NCBI GenBank assembly: GCA_012270555.1 | Contig: JAAXIC010000008.1 | Location: 2,426-66,425, forward strand | Direction: 5' to 3' | Length of the DNA stretch: 64,000 nt | Origin: Chloroflexota bacterium | GTDB taxonomy: Bacteria; Chloroflexota; UBA11872; VXOZ01 | In this document: piece after piece, positions 57,426 through 64,000 of the stretch | How positions within the stretch are numbered: the first letter of the stretch is position 1 | Layout of the letters: the number at the start of each line of letters is the position of its first letter | Notes under the pieces: generated by a model | Databases searched by the model: none | Told to the model about the DNA's origin: nothing | Seen by the model: the letters and a program-made list of their open reading frames with translations, nothing else | Position numbers and translations under genes: made by a program

Positions 57426-57818
57426 CTATGTTCGTCGAGGCTCATCCTTGCCCTCGTCCTCTTTCACAACCCGATTGACGGCAAAACTAACCACACTGAT
57501 AATGAGGGCAACAAGCATGGCAGTCAGTAGGGTCGGTCGATCCGATTCTGCCAACTCGACTCCCGGCAAGAGCGCTGTACCCAGCCAAAAGAGCAGGCCG
57601 TTCAAGACGAGAATCCAGATGCCGAGGGTCAGTATTGTCACCGGAAACGAAATAATTTTGAGCACCGAGCCGATTACGGCATTGATCAACGCAACGCCAA
57701 CTGCGAAGACTATCAGCGAAAGCCAGTCGCCACTATCCGCTATATCAACCAGCGCAAAACGACTCGCGATGAGCACGGCGACCAGCACAGCCAAGCTGCG
57801 GAGGAATAAGACTCGCAT
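57426..57818 (-). CDS. phage-holin-like small membrane protein (PF04020 type)
   Basis: A 130-residue protein with four membrane segments; GVALINAVIGSVLKIISFPV then TILTLGIWILVLNGLLFWLG is the characteristic pattern of this widespread chromosomal family, which is named after a resemblance to phage holins but has no known lytic role. AAGGAGCG precedes the ATG. Confidence 0.82.
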   Translation of the reverse strand: MRVLFLRSLAVLVAVLIASRFALVDIADSGDWLSLIVFAVGVALINAVIGSVLKIISFPVTILTLGIWILVLNGLLFWLGTALLPGVELAESDRPTLLTAMLVALIISVVSFAVNRVVKEDEGKDEPRRT

Positions 57819-57907
57819 GGGATTCGCTCCTTACAAAGGCCTTGCGGGCACTCAAACTCCATTATACGGTTGCAGGCCGGATTGGGCACAATTCAGGCTA
57901 ACGACAC

Positions 57908-58603
57908 TCAGTTTCCGGTCGTGGCGGGCAGTGTTTTCCTGCGCCGGAGCAAGCCCACGCCAAGAGAAACGGTCCAGATTGCCCAGACGGAATAACAGAG
58001 CCGTGAAACTTGGATCATGCTGCTCAAGCGGGACGGGTCGCTGATTCCCATGATGAGACTCAGCAACGCAATTAAGGAAACGGCGGCGGCGATCCAGGCA
58101 CCTACCGGTCTGCAAGCGCCGGAACTCGCCAGACCCAGGCTGAAGAGCAGGAAGCCAAACGCAACCGCCAGACTCGCCAAGAGCGCTATGCTCGTCTCTG
58201 CCGTATAGACCGCGACGGCAGATTGCACGGATTCCGCGACCTCTATTTGCGTCGCGGCCATGCCAAAGTTCAGCGCCTGCACCACGAACCAGCCAAAGCC
58301 GCCAACCGCCAAGAACAGGAAGCCCAGCCGCGCAAGCGCCGCTCCGCCGGCCTTGCCGTGAACATTGCCCAAGAGTACGAACTGTCCGTAGAGAGACAAG
58401 ATGAGGCCCAGAGAAATGGCGATGACCGTAAGATTCGCGAGTGCGCGATATCTGGACAAGGCGTAGATAGTAGCATAGGCTTCATCCATCTCTGCGCTGT
58501 TGATGAGCACACCGCCGGGCTGGAGCACGAAGAAGACAATTGCCAAGAGCGGGCCGACGATGAGCGTCAGCCCACCTAGGCTGCTTTCCGAGATTGTTCG
58601 CAT
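57908..58603 (-). CDS. integral membrane protein, DUF4386-like
   Basis: A 231-residue protein with six hydrophobic segments. LTLIVGPLLAIVFFVLQPGG, ALARLGFLFLAVGGFGWFVV and SIALLASLAVAFGFLLFSLG resemble DUF4386-like proteins. Function unknown. It follows the convergent gene cluster on the minus strand and diverges from the gene at 58857. Confidence 0.6.
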   Translation of the reverse strand: MRTISESSLGGLTLIVGPLLAIVFFVLQPGGVLINSAEMDEAYATIYALSRYRALANLTVIAISLGLILSLYGQFVLLGNVHGKAGGAALARLGFLFLAVGGFGWFVVQALNFGMAATQIEVAESVQSAVAVYTAETSIALLASLAVAFGFLLFSLGLASSGACRPVGAWIAAAVSLIALLSLIMGISDPSRLSSMIQVSRLCYSVWAIWTVSLGVGLLRRRKTLPATTGN

Positions 58604-58776
58604 GCTATTCGCTCTCCGTTGCTTGTACTATATGGTCCCACTCGCCAACTAGGATTGAGGCTCTCGCATTTTGGCGGTTCACCAAAGAGCACCGCTCGTC
58701 GAGGATTATACAGAAACGCTCCATCGTCTCCGATCTTTACTTCGAAACATAGCCTGAATACTATGAAACACGACTA

Positions 58777-58805
58777 CTGTCAGCACAACCGGAATCTGCT
58801 ATACT
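58777..58805 (+). promoter_or_regulatory. sigma-70-type promoter with extended -10
   Basis: CTGTCA (58777-58782) and TATACT (58800-58805) with 17 bases between and TG in the extended position (TGCTATACT), the same -10 sequence as at the ATP synthase promoter. It lies about 50 bases before the gene at 58857. Confidence 0.55.
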
Positions 58806-58856
58806 AACGGTATACGCGTAGTTTTCGCAATTGTTCGCATACTCCAGGTAGCAATC

Positions 58857-59354
58857 ATGATTAAGGGAATAGACCGGTTTCTTGCCACCATCCTTGCGGT
58901 CATACTCCTCATTGTAGTGGTGGCAGTCGTGCTCGTTTGGCGCTCGCCAGCCGGGACAGAGTTGGAATACAGTGCCGACAGCGAACCCGACAATGTCGTG
59001 CACAACTACATTGTGGCCATCACAAAAGGGGATGAGGAGCGCGCAAAGTCGTACCTTTCGCCGGAAGTGCTTGCGGACATTGAGGAAAGAGAGGAAGACG
59101 GCTATGGGCTGATCAGCCCGCGCACGCGCCCGAACAGAACCGGTATTCGCGTTGTCGTCGATTTGCAAGGCATTGAAGAAGGTCTGGCAACCGTAAACGT
59201 CGACATCACATACTTTCACTCAGACCCCGCCCCAATTGGTCTTTTCGCGATCTTCGATAATAACCGGTGGACTTCAACCCACATTGTGCGGCTGCGCCAG
59301 ATGGACGGTGAATGGAAGATCGTTAATCCGTTCGACTATTACATGATTTCGTAG
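58857..59354 (+). CDS. membrane-anchored NTF2-like domain protein
   Basis: A 165-residue protein with one N-terminal membrane helix (FLATILAVILLIVVVAVVLV) and an extracytoplasmic domain opening with NVVHNYIVAITKGDEERAKS and closing with VRLRQMDGEWKIVNPFDYYM. That start and end are typical of NTF2-like/DUF4878-type domains. No function known. A good promoter lies upstream, and a large membrane protein gene follows 55 bases downstream. Confidence 0.65.
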   Translation: MIKGIDRFLATILAVILLIVVVAVVLVWRSPAGTELEYSADSEPDNVVHNYIVAITKGDEERAKSYLSPEVLADIEEREEDGYGLISPRTRPNRTGIRVVVDLQGIEEGLATVNVDITYFHSDPAPIGLFAIFDNNRWTSTHIVRLRQMDGEWKIVNPFDYYMIS

Positions 59355-59409
59355 CGCACGGCCGAGCGTCCGGCTGCTTCCAACATCCTTCCGCCTCGAG
59401 GAGACTGTA

Positions 59410-61110
59410 ATGCTCACGGTACGGCGTCTCTACATACTCGCTGCCGCCTTTGTCGGGCTGCTCCTCTTCATGCACGGCAGCAGTGAGCTGTTGCGGCTTG
59501 TTTTTCTGATATTCCCGCAAGAGCTTGAATTCGGATTGGGCAGCGACTGGTGGCGGGAGCAGTTAAGTCTCAACCTCGCCCTCATCGCTGTAGGCACGCC
59601 GCTCTGGCTTGGTCATTGGCTGTGGGCGCAGCGGCTGGCGCGTGAAAGTACGGAACAGACAAGCGCGCTGCGTTCCCTCTTCTTCCTTGGTGTGCTAGGC
59701 GTCACGCTCATCGAAAGCGCCGAGGCGGCAGGGGCGATTCTCCTCATACCGTTTTCGCGTCTTGCCGGGGGGCTCTTTTCGCTGCCATCCCTGCTTGACA
59801 GTCTCGCCGAGTTGATAATCTACGGACTCTTTTGGGTCTACCACATTCGCCAGCGACCGCCTGTCCACCTCCAGACCGGAGCGGCAGCAACCATTACGCG
59901 CTGGTACTGGTACGCCGCCTCCTTTGGCAGCGTCGGAATCGTGGTCACTTCGATTATCCCCCTGCTCACCACCATATTCCAGCGCATCCTTGGCATTGAA
60001 TCCGTAGATGCCACGTGGTGGGAACTGCCCGTCGCGAACAACATCGCGTGGGTCATCGTGGGCAGTATCGGCTGGGCGTATCATTGGGCCGCCATCCAGC
60101 AGCAGATGAGCGACGCCCATAGTCCTGAGCTTCGTTCGGCTTTGCGCAAAGTTTACCTCTATCTAATGGTGGGGTCTGCCGCAGCGGGCGCGCTCTTGGC
60201 AGTTGGCCGCATCCTCTACTTACTCCTCTTGAGTGCCTTAGGCGCTGTTGAAGATCGACTTGGCTTCGTCGATGACCTGGCCTGGGTGGTGCCCGTCGCG
60301 CTTGTCGCCGCAACCGGTTGGTACTACCACCGCTACAACCTGCACAAGGACGCGGCTCTCGTTTCGGAACTGCCGCGGCAAGCGGCAATCCGCCGTATCT
60401 ATGCCTACCTCTTGACCGCAATTGGGATTACGCTGCTGTCAGTCGGCGTGTTCGGCATCCTGCGTCTGGTGATTGGAATCCTGACCGGCCAGGCAGACGC
60501 ATTGGACCTGCCGGAGAACTTCCTAGAGCAACAGCTTAGCCTCTACGTGACGTTGCTGCTCGTGGGCCTTGTCGCATGGGTGTGGTATTGGCGTCAGATA
60601 CAGCAGCAACTGGAAGTGGACGACAGCGGCGAGGAGCGCGCCTCGCTCGTGCGCCGCATCTACCTCTACCTTGTATCGGCGGCCAGCGTGATTGCCGTTG
60701 TCATTGCGATTGGCACACTGCTCTACGAGGGGCTGCGTTCAGTCCTTGGCATTAGCACTGGCAACGACCTTATAGATGCCCTGAATATCCACGTGAGCGT
60801 TGCGCTCATAGCGGTGGCTCTGCTCCTGTATCACATCCGCTTCCTGCGGCAAGAGCACAGACCTTCTCCGGACACAAAGGCTGAAGAGGTCTCAGAAGAA
60901 CAAGCGCCACCGACCATAGATGCTACGGAATCCGATACCGGCCCTCAGAGTCTGGTGATAACGCTCACGGGTGGCGACTTGATGAGTGCTCGGACCTCAA
61001 TTGAGCAAGGTTCTCTACCCGAGGGTACACAGTTAGAAATCCTCGAGAGCACACTGTCGTCAGATGAGGTTCGCCAACGGTTGCGAACTGAGCCAAACCC
61101 AGGAGACTAG
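59410..61110 (+). CDS. membrane protein built of six DUF5671-like repeats
   Basis: A 566-residue membrane protein with about twelve transmembrane helices in six similar two-helix units. Each unit starts with an (R)RLYLYL-like helix followed by a hydrophobic stretch ending near ILRLVI or LLYEGL, and closes with a W-x-Y-H/W motif plus a charged turn: WLGHWLWAQR, FWVYHIRQRP, WAYHWAAIQQQ, WYYHRYNLHKD, WVWYWRQIQQQ, LLYHIRFLRQE. The last ~80 residues are a soluble acidic tail with a small domain (SLVITLTGGDLMSARTSIEQ). The role is unknown. GAGGAGA is well placed before the ATG. Confidence 0.8.
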   Translation: MLTVRRLYILAAAFVGLLLFMHGSSELLRLVFLIFPQELEFGLGSDWWREQLSLNLALIAVGTPLWLGHWLWAQRLARESTEQTSALRSLFFLGVLGVTLIESAEAAGAILLIPFSRLAGGLFSLPSLLDSLAELIIYGLFWVYHIRQRPPVHLQTGAAATITRWYWYAASFGSVGIVVTSIIPLLTTIFQRILGIESVDATWWELPVANNIAWVIVGSIGWAYHWAAIQQQMSDAHSPELRSALRKVYLYLMVGSAAAGALLAVGRILYLLLLSALGAVEDRLGFVDDLAWVVPVALVAATGWYYHRYNLHKDAALVSELPRQAAIRRIYAYLLTAIGITLLSVGVFGILRLVIGILTGQADALDLPENFLEQQLSLYVTLLLVGLVAWVWYWRQIQQQLEVDDSGEERASLVRRIYLYLVSAASVIAVVIAIGTLLYEGLRSVLGISTGNDLIDALNIHVSVALIAVALLLYHIRFLRQEHRPSPDTKAEEVSEEQAPPTIDATESDTGPQSLVITLTGGDLMSARTSIEQGSLPEGTQLEILESTLSSDEVRQRLRTEPNPGD

Positions 61111-61225
61111 GCGCTCCCAATCAGGGATGCGCTGCCCCTTGCCACCAGCCTATCCAGGCAGCGGCGTGGTCATTTACCTAGACAAATGCGATCCTAGCAG
61201 CTAGTTCCCCATGCCGCCTAGTACC

Positions 61226-61336
61226 GTTTCCAGATAGATTTGGCGATATCTCGATTCCGAGTTTGTCCCCTCGCCCTGAGGGAGAGGGCTAGGGTGAGGG
61301 TGAAACATCACAGCAGAATTAAGTTGAAAGGGAACT
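61226..61336. repeat. MITE-like ~111 bp repeat, copy B
   Basis: Aligns with copy A at 45279-45390 from GTTTCCAG through the palindrome CCCTCGCCC-TGA-GGGAGAGGG and GGTGAGGGTGAAACATC to GAAAGGGAACT. The last two bases fall within the stop codon of the threonine aldolase gene on the opposite strand, so the element ends exactly at that gene's 3' end. Confidence 0.75.
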
Positions 61337-62390
61337 AGACACCCGCCGGAACGCTCGTCATTGCTGCCACGGATTCCTGGGCGACTGAGATTGTCGTCTC
61401 AATGTCTTCGGACGTGATCTGATGGTACGTCACGAGGCGAATGCGGTCGGCTGAAACCGCGCTGCACTTCACGGATCGCGCCGCCAACTCATCCACAAGC
61501 TGCTGTGCCTCCCCCAAAGATGGGTCAACATCGATGTAGATCATGTTGGTCTCCACAGGATCGGCGGAAACGCCAGGAATCTCGCCAAGTCCTTCGCCGA
61601 GGCGGCGGGCGTTGGCATGATCTTGGGGAAGCTTCTGTGGGATCGTCTCCAGCGCCACGATGCCTGCCGCGGCCAACACACCCGATTGCCGCAAGCCGCC
61701 GCCCAACATCCGTCGGAACCGCCGGGCAGTCTCGATGAATTCCTTGGTGCCACAGACGATTGACCCAACCGGCGCACTTAACGCCTTGGATAGGCAAAAT
61801 GTCACCGAGTCTACGTATTGCACTACTTCAGATACCGGCACCTGCAACGCGGCCGCGGCATTGAAAACCCGCGCGCCGTCCATGTGGACATTTATGTCTA
61901 GCTCATCTGCCAGTTCACGAATACCGGCCAGGGTTTCCAGCGGATATACGGCCCCACCACCCCGGTTGTTGGTGTTTTCCAAGCAGATCAACCGCGTTGG
62001 CGAAAACGCGTCATAGGACCGGCGCAGTACGCTGCGAATGCTCTCGGCCGTCAAGATCCCCCGATCCGAGGGCGCGATACGCGGCGATGCGCCCGCCACG
62101 CAGGAGAAGTCTCCCGCCTCAGTTGTGACGATATGGGCCTCGTCTGCCACGATGAACTCATCGCCGTTGCGGCACTGGGTCACGAGACAGACAAGATTGC
62201 CCTGCGTGCCGCTGGTAACAAAGAGCGCCGCCTCTTTGCCCGTGATCTCAGCAGCCATCGCTTCTAGACGATTGATGGACGGGTCTTCCCGATAGCAGTC
62301 ATCGCCGACTTCCGCATTGGCCATGGCCTCGCGCATTTCCGCCGTCGGCATGCTCACGGTGTCGCTGCGCAGGTCGATTGTTCGAGACAT
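61335..62390 (-). CDS. ltaE: low-specificity L-threonine aldolase
   Basis: PLP enzyme that splits L-threonine to glycine and acetaldehyde, 351 residues. Start at 62390 gives RTIDLRSDTVSMPTAEMREA with GEVGDDCYREDPSINRLEAM-like sequence (AEVGDDCYREDPS); GAGGGAG is upstream. ALFVTSGTQGNLVCLVTQCR, VHMDGARVFNAAAALQVPV and the PLP lysine in VTFCLSKALSAPVGSIVCGT are all as expected. The stop codon abuts repeat copy B. Confidence 0.93.
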   Translation of the reverse strand: MSRTIDLRSDTVSMPTAEMREAMANAEVGDDCYREDPSINRLEAMAAEITGKEAALFVTSGTQGNLVCLVTQCRNGDEFIVADEAHIVTTEAGDFSCVAGASPRIAPSDRGILTAESIRSVLRRSYDAFSPTRLICLENTNNRGGGAVYPLETLAGIRELADELDINVHMDGARVFNAAAALQVPVSEVVQYVDSVTFCLSKALSAPVGSIVCGTKEFIETARRFRRMLGGGLRQSGVLAAAGIVALETIPQKLPQDHANARRLGEGLGEIPGVSADPVETNMIYIDVDPSLGEAQQLVDELAARSVKCSAVSADRIRLVTYHQITSEDIETTISVAQESVAAMTSVPAGV

Positions 62391-62625
62391 ACTCTCACTC
62401 CCTCGCTTTAGTAGATTCTCTAAGCAGTTCGGAAAAATGTCCGCACCCAATACTTCCCTTTCGCAAACGCACGCTCAGCGTAAGGCAAGGGATTTCTCAA
62501 GTCCGCGTGCGGATCAATTCGTGCCTCTTTCAAGTATAGAATCCTTGACCCCACAACGCACACTTTCGGTCTTTGAACAAGGGTATGAGCACGTGCCGTT
62601 TGTCTTCTTGCGAGATCCGGCTGTG
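62391..62625. other. intergenic region upstream of the threonine aldolase gene
   Basis: About 235 bases between two minus-strand genes. No hairpin with T-run and no repeat seen; probably the aldolase promoter. Confidence 0.35.
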
Positions 62626-63648
62626 CTAGCGATCGGCTTCAACGCCTTCCTCAAAGAACCGCGCCAATTCGTCGCGGGGAAACGACGGCACGTCGTGCCA
62701 GTCTCCGTCCACCAGCATGCGCAGGCCCTGTTCCTGTTCCGTCAGCCTACCGATGGCGGCGGCCGCGATGTTTCCTTCCTCAAGAGCTTTCAGTGCGGGC
62801 AGAACGTCCCTGGGAGCCACGACCGCAAGCAGCGACCCCGACGCAAGCAGACCGAGTGGGTCAAGGCCCAGCGCCTCACAGATCTCGGCAGTCTCCGGCA
62901 AGAATGGCACGGTATCCAGGTCTATAGCCAGGCCGCACGCCGCTCCTGTAGCCAGTTCAGCCAGTGCTGTAGCCAAACCGCCTTCCGTAGGATCGTGCAT
63001 CGCGCGCGGGCGCACGGCGCGGCACAACGCCTCCGCCGCGGGCACCACGCTGATGCCCGGATCATCGAGATAGGCTTGCGCGCGCCTGATGGTCGCATCC
63101 GAAAGGCCCTGCGCCGCCAGTTGCGCGCTGGCGTCCTGCGCGAGGATGGCGGTGCCTTCAATGGCAATGCCCTGCGTAAGGAGAACGACATCGCCGGGCC
63201 GCGCATTCGCGTTCACCACGAGCCGGTCTTTGGCGACCTCGCCCAAAAGCGTGCCGGCGAGAATCGGCCGTTCCACGCCATCTGTGACCTCGGTATGCCC
63301 ACCGACCAGGGTGACACCCAGGGACTGGCACGCTTGCTGAATGTCCGCAAAGATCTGCTGCACCTCTTCTTCGGAGCAGCGAGGCGGCAGCAAGAGCGTA
63401 CCCAAGAACCAGCGCGGCCGCGCGCCCATCGTGGCCACATCGTTCGCGTTTATTTGAAGCGCGTACCAGCCAATGCGGTGGGCCGTGAACGTAATGGGAT
63501 CACTCTTGGCGATCAGGTAGCGATCGCCGATGTCCAGCACGGCGGCATCTTCGCCAAAACGCGGTCCTACGATTACGTCGGGGTCGTTTATTGGAATAGC
63601 ATCAAGCAGGTCCTTCAAGAGGCCCGCCGGCAGTTTTCCCTGCAGCAT
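62626..63648 (-). CDS. HypE/SelD/AIR synthase-related protein
   Basis: A 340-residue member of the PurM/HypE/SelD ATP-binding fold. The N-terminal half has VIVGPRFGEDAAVLDIGDRY, where PurM/HypE relatives bind metal and phosphate, then LQINANDVATMGARPRWFLG and VTLVGGHTEVTDGVERPILA; the C-terminal half has HDPTEGGLATALAELATGAA and LLASGSLLAVV. This order fits the HypE-like group, but the C-terminal Cys that HypE modifies is missing (the protein ends EEGVEADR), and no hyp or hydrogenase genes are nearby. It starts four bases after the rtcB stop. Confidence 0.85.
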   Translation of the reverse strand: MLQGKLPAGLLKDLLDAIPINDPDVIVGPRFGEDAAVLDIGDRYLIAKSDPITFTAHRIGWYALQINANDVATMGARPRWFLGTLLLPPRCSEEEVQQIFADIQQACQSLGVTLVGGHTEVTDGVERPILAGTLLGEVAKDRLVVNANARPGDVVLLTQGIAIEGTAILAQDASAQLAAQGLSDATIRRAQAYLDDPGISVVPAAEALCRAVRPRAMHDPTEGGLATALAELATGAACGLAIDLDTVPFLPETAEICEALGLDPLGLLASGSLLAVVAPRDVLPALKALEEGNIAAAAIGRLTEQEQGLRMLVDGDWHDVPSFPRDELARFFEEGVEADR

Positions 63649-63652
63649 GGGT

Positions 63653-64000
63653 TCAACCCTTGATCACACCAAGTGGCCGCACCCGCGCCACCACGCGGGC
63701 GATGCCGGACTGCTCGACGACGTTCACGACCTCGCGCACGTCCTTGTAGGCGTCGCTCGCCTCCTCGGCCAGACCTGCTTTGCTCTGGGCGCGCACGACA
63801 ATGCCTTTGCTTGCTAGTGCCTGAACCAAGTCCACCCCTGCCAGTTTTTTCTTGGCCGCGCCCCGGCTCAACACACGTCCGGCGCCATGACACGTCGAGG
63901 CAAACGTCTCCCGTTGCGCACGCTCTTCACCAACCAGAATGTAGGAGTAGCGGCCCATATCGCCGGGAATCAGGACCGGCTGGCCTACTGAGCGGTACTT
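63653..64000 (-). CDS. rtcB: RNA-splicing ligase RtcB, C-terminal part (cut by the window edge)
   Basis: RNA ligase joining 2',3'-cyclic phosphate and 5'-OH ends in RNA repair, using GTP and manganese. Only the last 115 residues are in the window: SVGQPVLIPGDMGRYSYILV, then FASTCHGAGRVLSRGAAKKK with the guanylylated histidine (the His of HGAGR, His404 in Pyrococcus RtcB) and the final RVRPLGVIKG, whose last Lys contacts the guanine in the known enzyme. The 5' part runs off at 64000. The HypE-like gene follows four bases after the stop. Confidence 0.95.
   Translation of the reverse strand, partial: KYRSVGQPVLIPGDMGRYSYILVGEERAQRETFASTCHGAGRVLSRGAAKKKLAGVDLVQALASKGIVVRAQSKAGLAEEASDAYKDVREVVNVVEQSGIARVVARVRPLGVIKG

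Noticed and set aside
57426-57818. Holin-like protein considered as a prophage marker
   Set aside because: This family (PF04020 type) is chromosomal and widespread; no other phage genes are present.
62317-63663. 448-codon plus-strand open frame opposite the HypE-like and threonine aldolase genes
   Set aside because: It spans two real minus-strand genes with strong motifs and shows only His/Arg/Gln-rich antisense sequence.

Overview
The window is a 64 kb piece of a moderately GC-rich bacterial chromosome, mostly housekeeping and metabolic genes with one compact defence region. The F-type ATP synthase operon with an atpZ-like leader gene (atpZ-B-E-F-H-A-G-D-C), followed by murA, mreB, yebC and ruvCAB, the membrane protein built from DUF5671-like repeats, the SpoIIE/STAS partner-switching genes and the abundant short palindromic repeats suggest a Chloroflexota-like bacterium (possibly a marine or sponge-associated lineage). 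That assignment is inference from gene content; no rRNA gene is present to confirm it.

Layout. 0.3-8.4 kb: tatC, a DegT-type aminotransferase, an orphan sugar-type solute-binding lipoprotein, a small membrane-anchored protein, iolB and a dihydrolipoamide-dehydrogenase-like flavoprotein. 8.4-9.1 kb: a repeat-dense stretch around a tRNA-Leu(UAG). 9.2-18.1 kb: accessory region with a VapBC-type toxin-antitoxin pair, a two-gene retropepsin-like protease module, a gene remnant, and then a minus-strand run that reads as a defence operon: a type IIG-like restriction-methylation enzyme (split by an apparent frameshift), an AlbA_2/Schlafen-like protein, and a two-gene CBASS system (CD-NTase plus a Cap15-like membrane effector). 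18.3-23.6 kb: a circularly permuted ATP-grasp / Amt ammonium channel / alpha-E / transglutaminase-like operon. 23.9-29.4 kb: a signalling operon with STAS protein, REC-PP2C phosphatase, RsbW-like kinase, periplasmic-binding lipoprotein and HAMP histidine kinase. 29.9-38.7 kb: a membrane protein, flavin monooxygenase, dTDP-4-dehydrorhamnose reductase, DtxR-family regulator, WecA/MraY-type glycosyl-phosphate transferase and three NAD(P)-dependent oxidoreductases. 38.9-52.6 kb: the ATP synthase operon, murA, mreB, yebC, ruvCAB, a CPBP protease and a Trm112-like protein. 52.8-64 kb: a CsoR-type regulator with an oxidoreductase and a DSD1-like enzyme, paired MaoC dehydratases, rfbB, several membrane proteins, a threonine aldolase, a HypE/AIR-synthase-like protein and the 3' part of rtcB.

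How parts work together. The most interesting blocks are (1) the IIG + AlbA_2 + CBASS run, which would combine DNA restriction with abortive cyclic-nucleotide signalling; (2) the 23.9-29.4 kb operon, where an extracellular ligand-binding lipoprotein and histidine kinase are translationally coupled to a complete anti-sigma partner-switch; and (3) several families of short repeats that have entered genes: one lies in frame inside the restriction-methylation gene, two lie inside the transglutaminase gene, and a MITE-like ~111 bp element separates atpD from atpC and supplies the atpC ribosome binding site. All function calls come from reading motifs and gene order; no database search was run.
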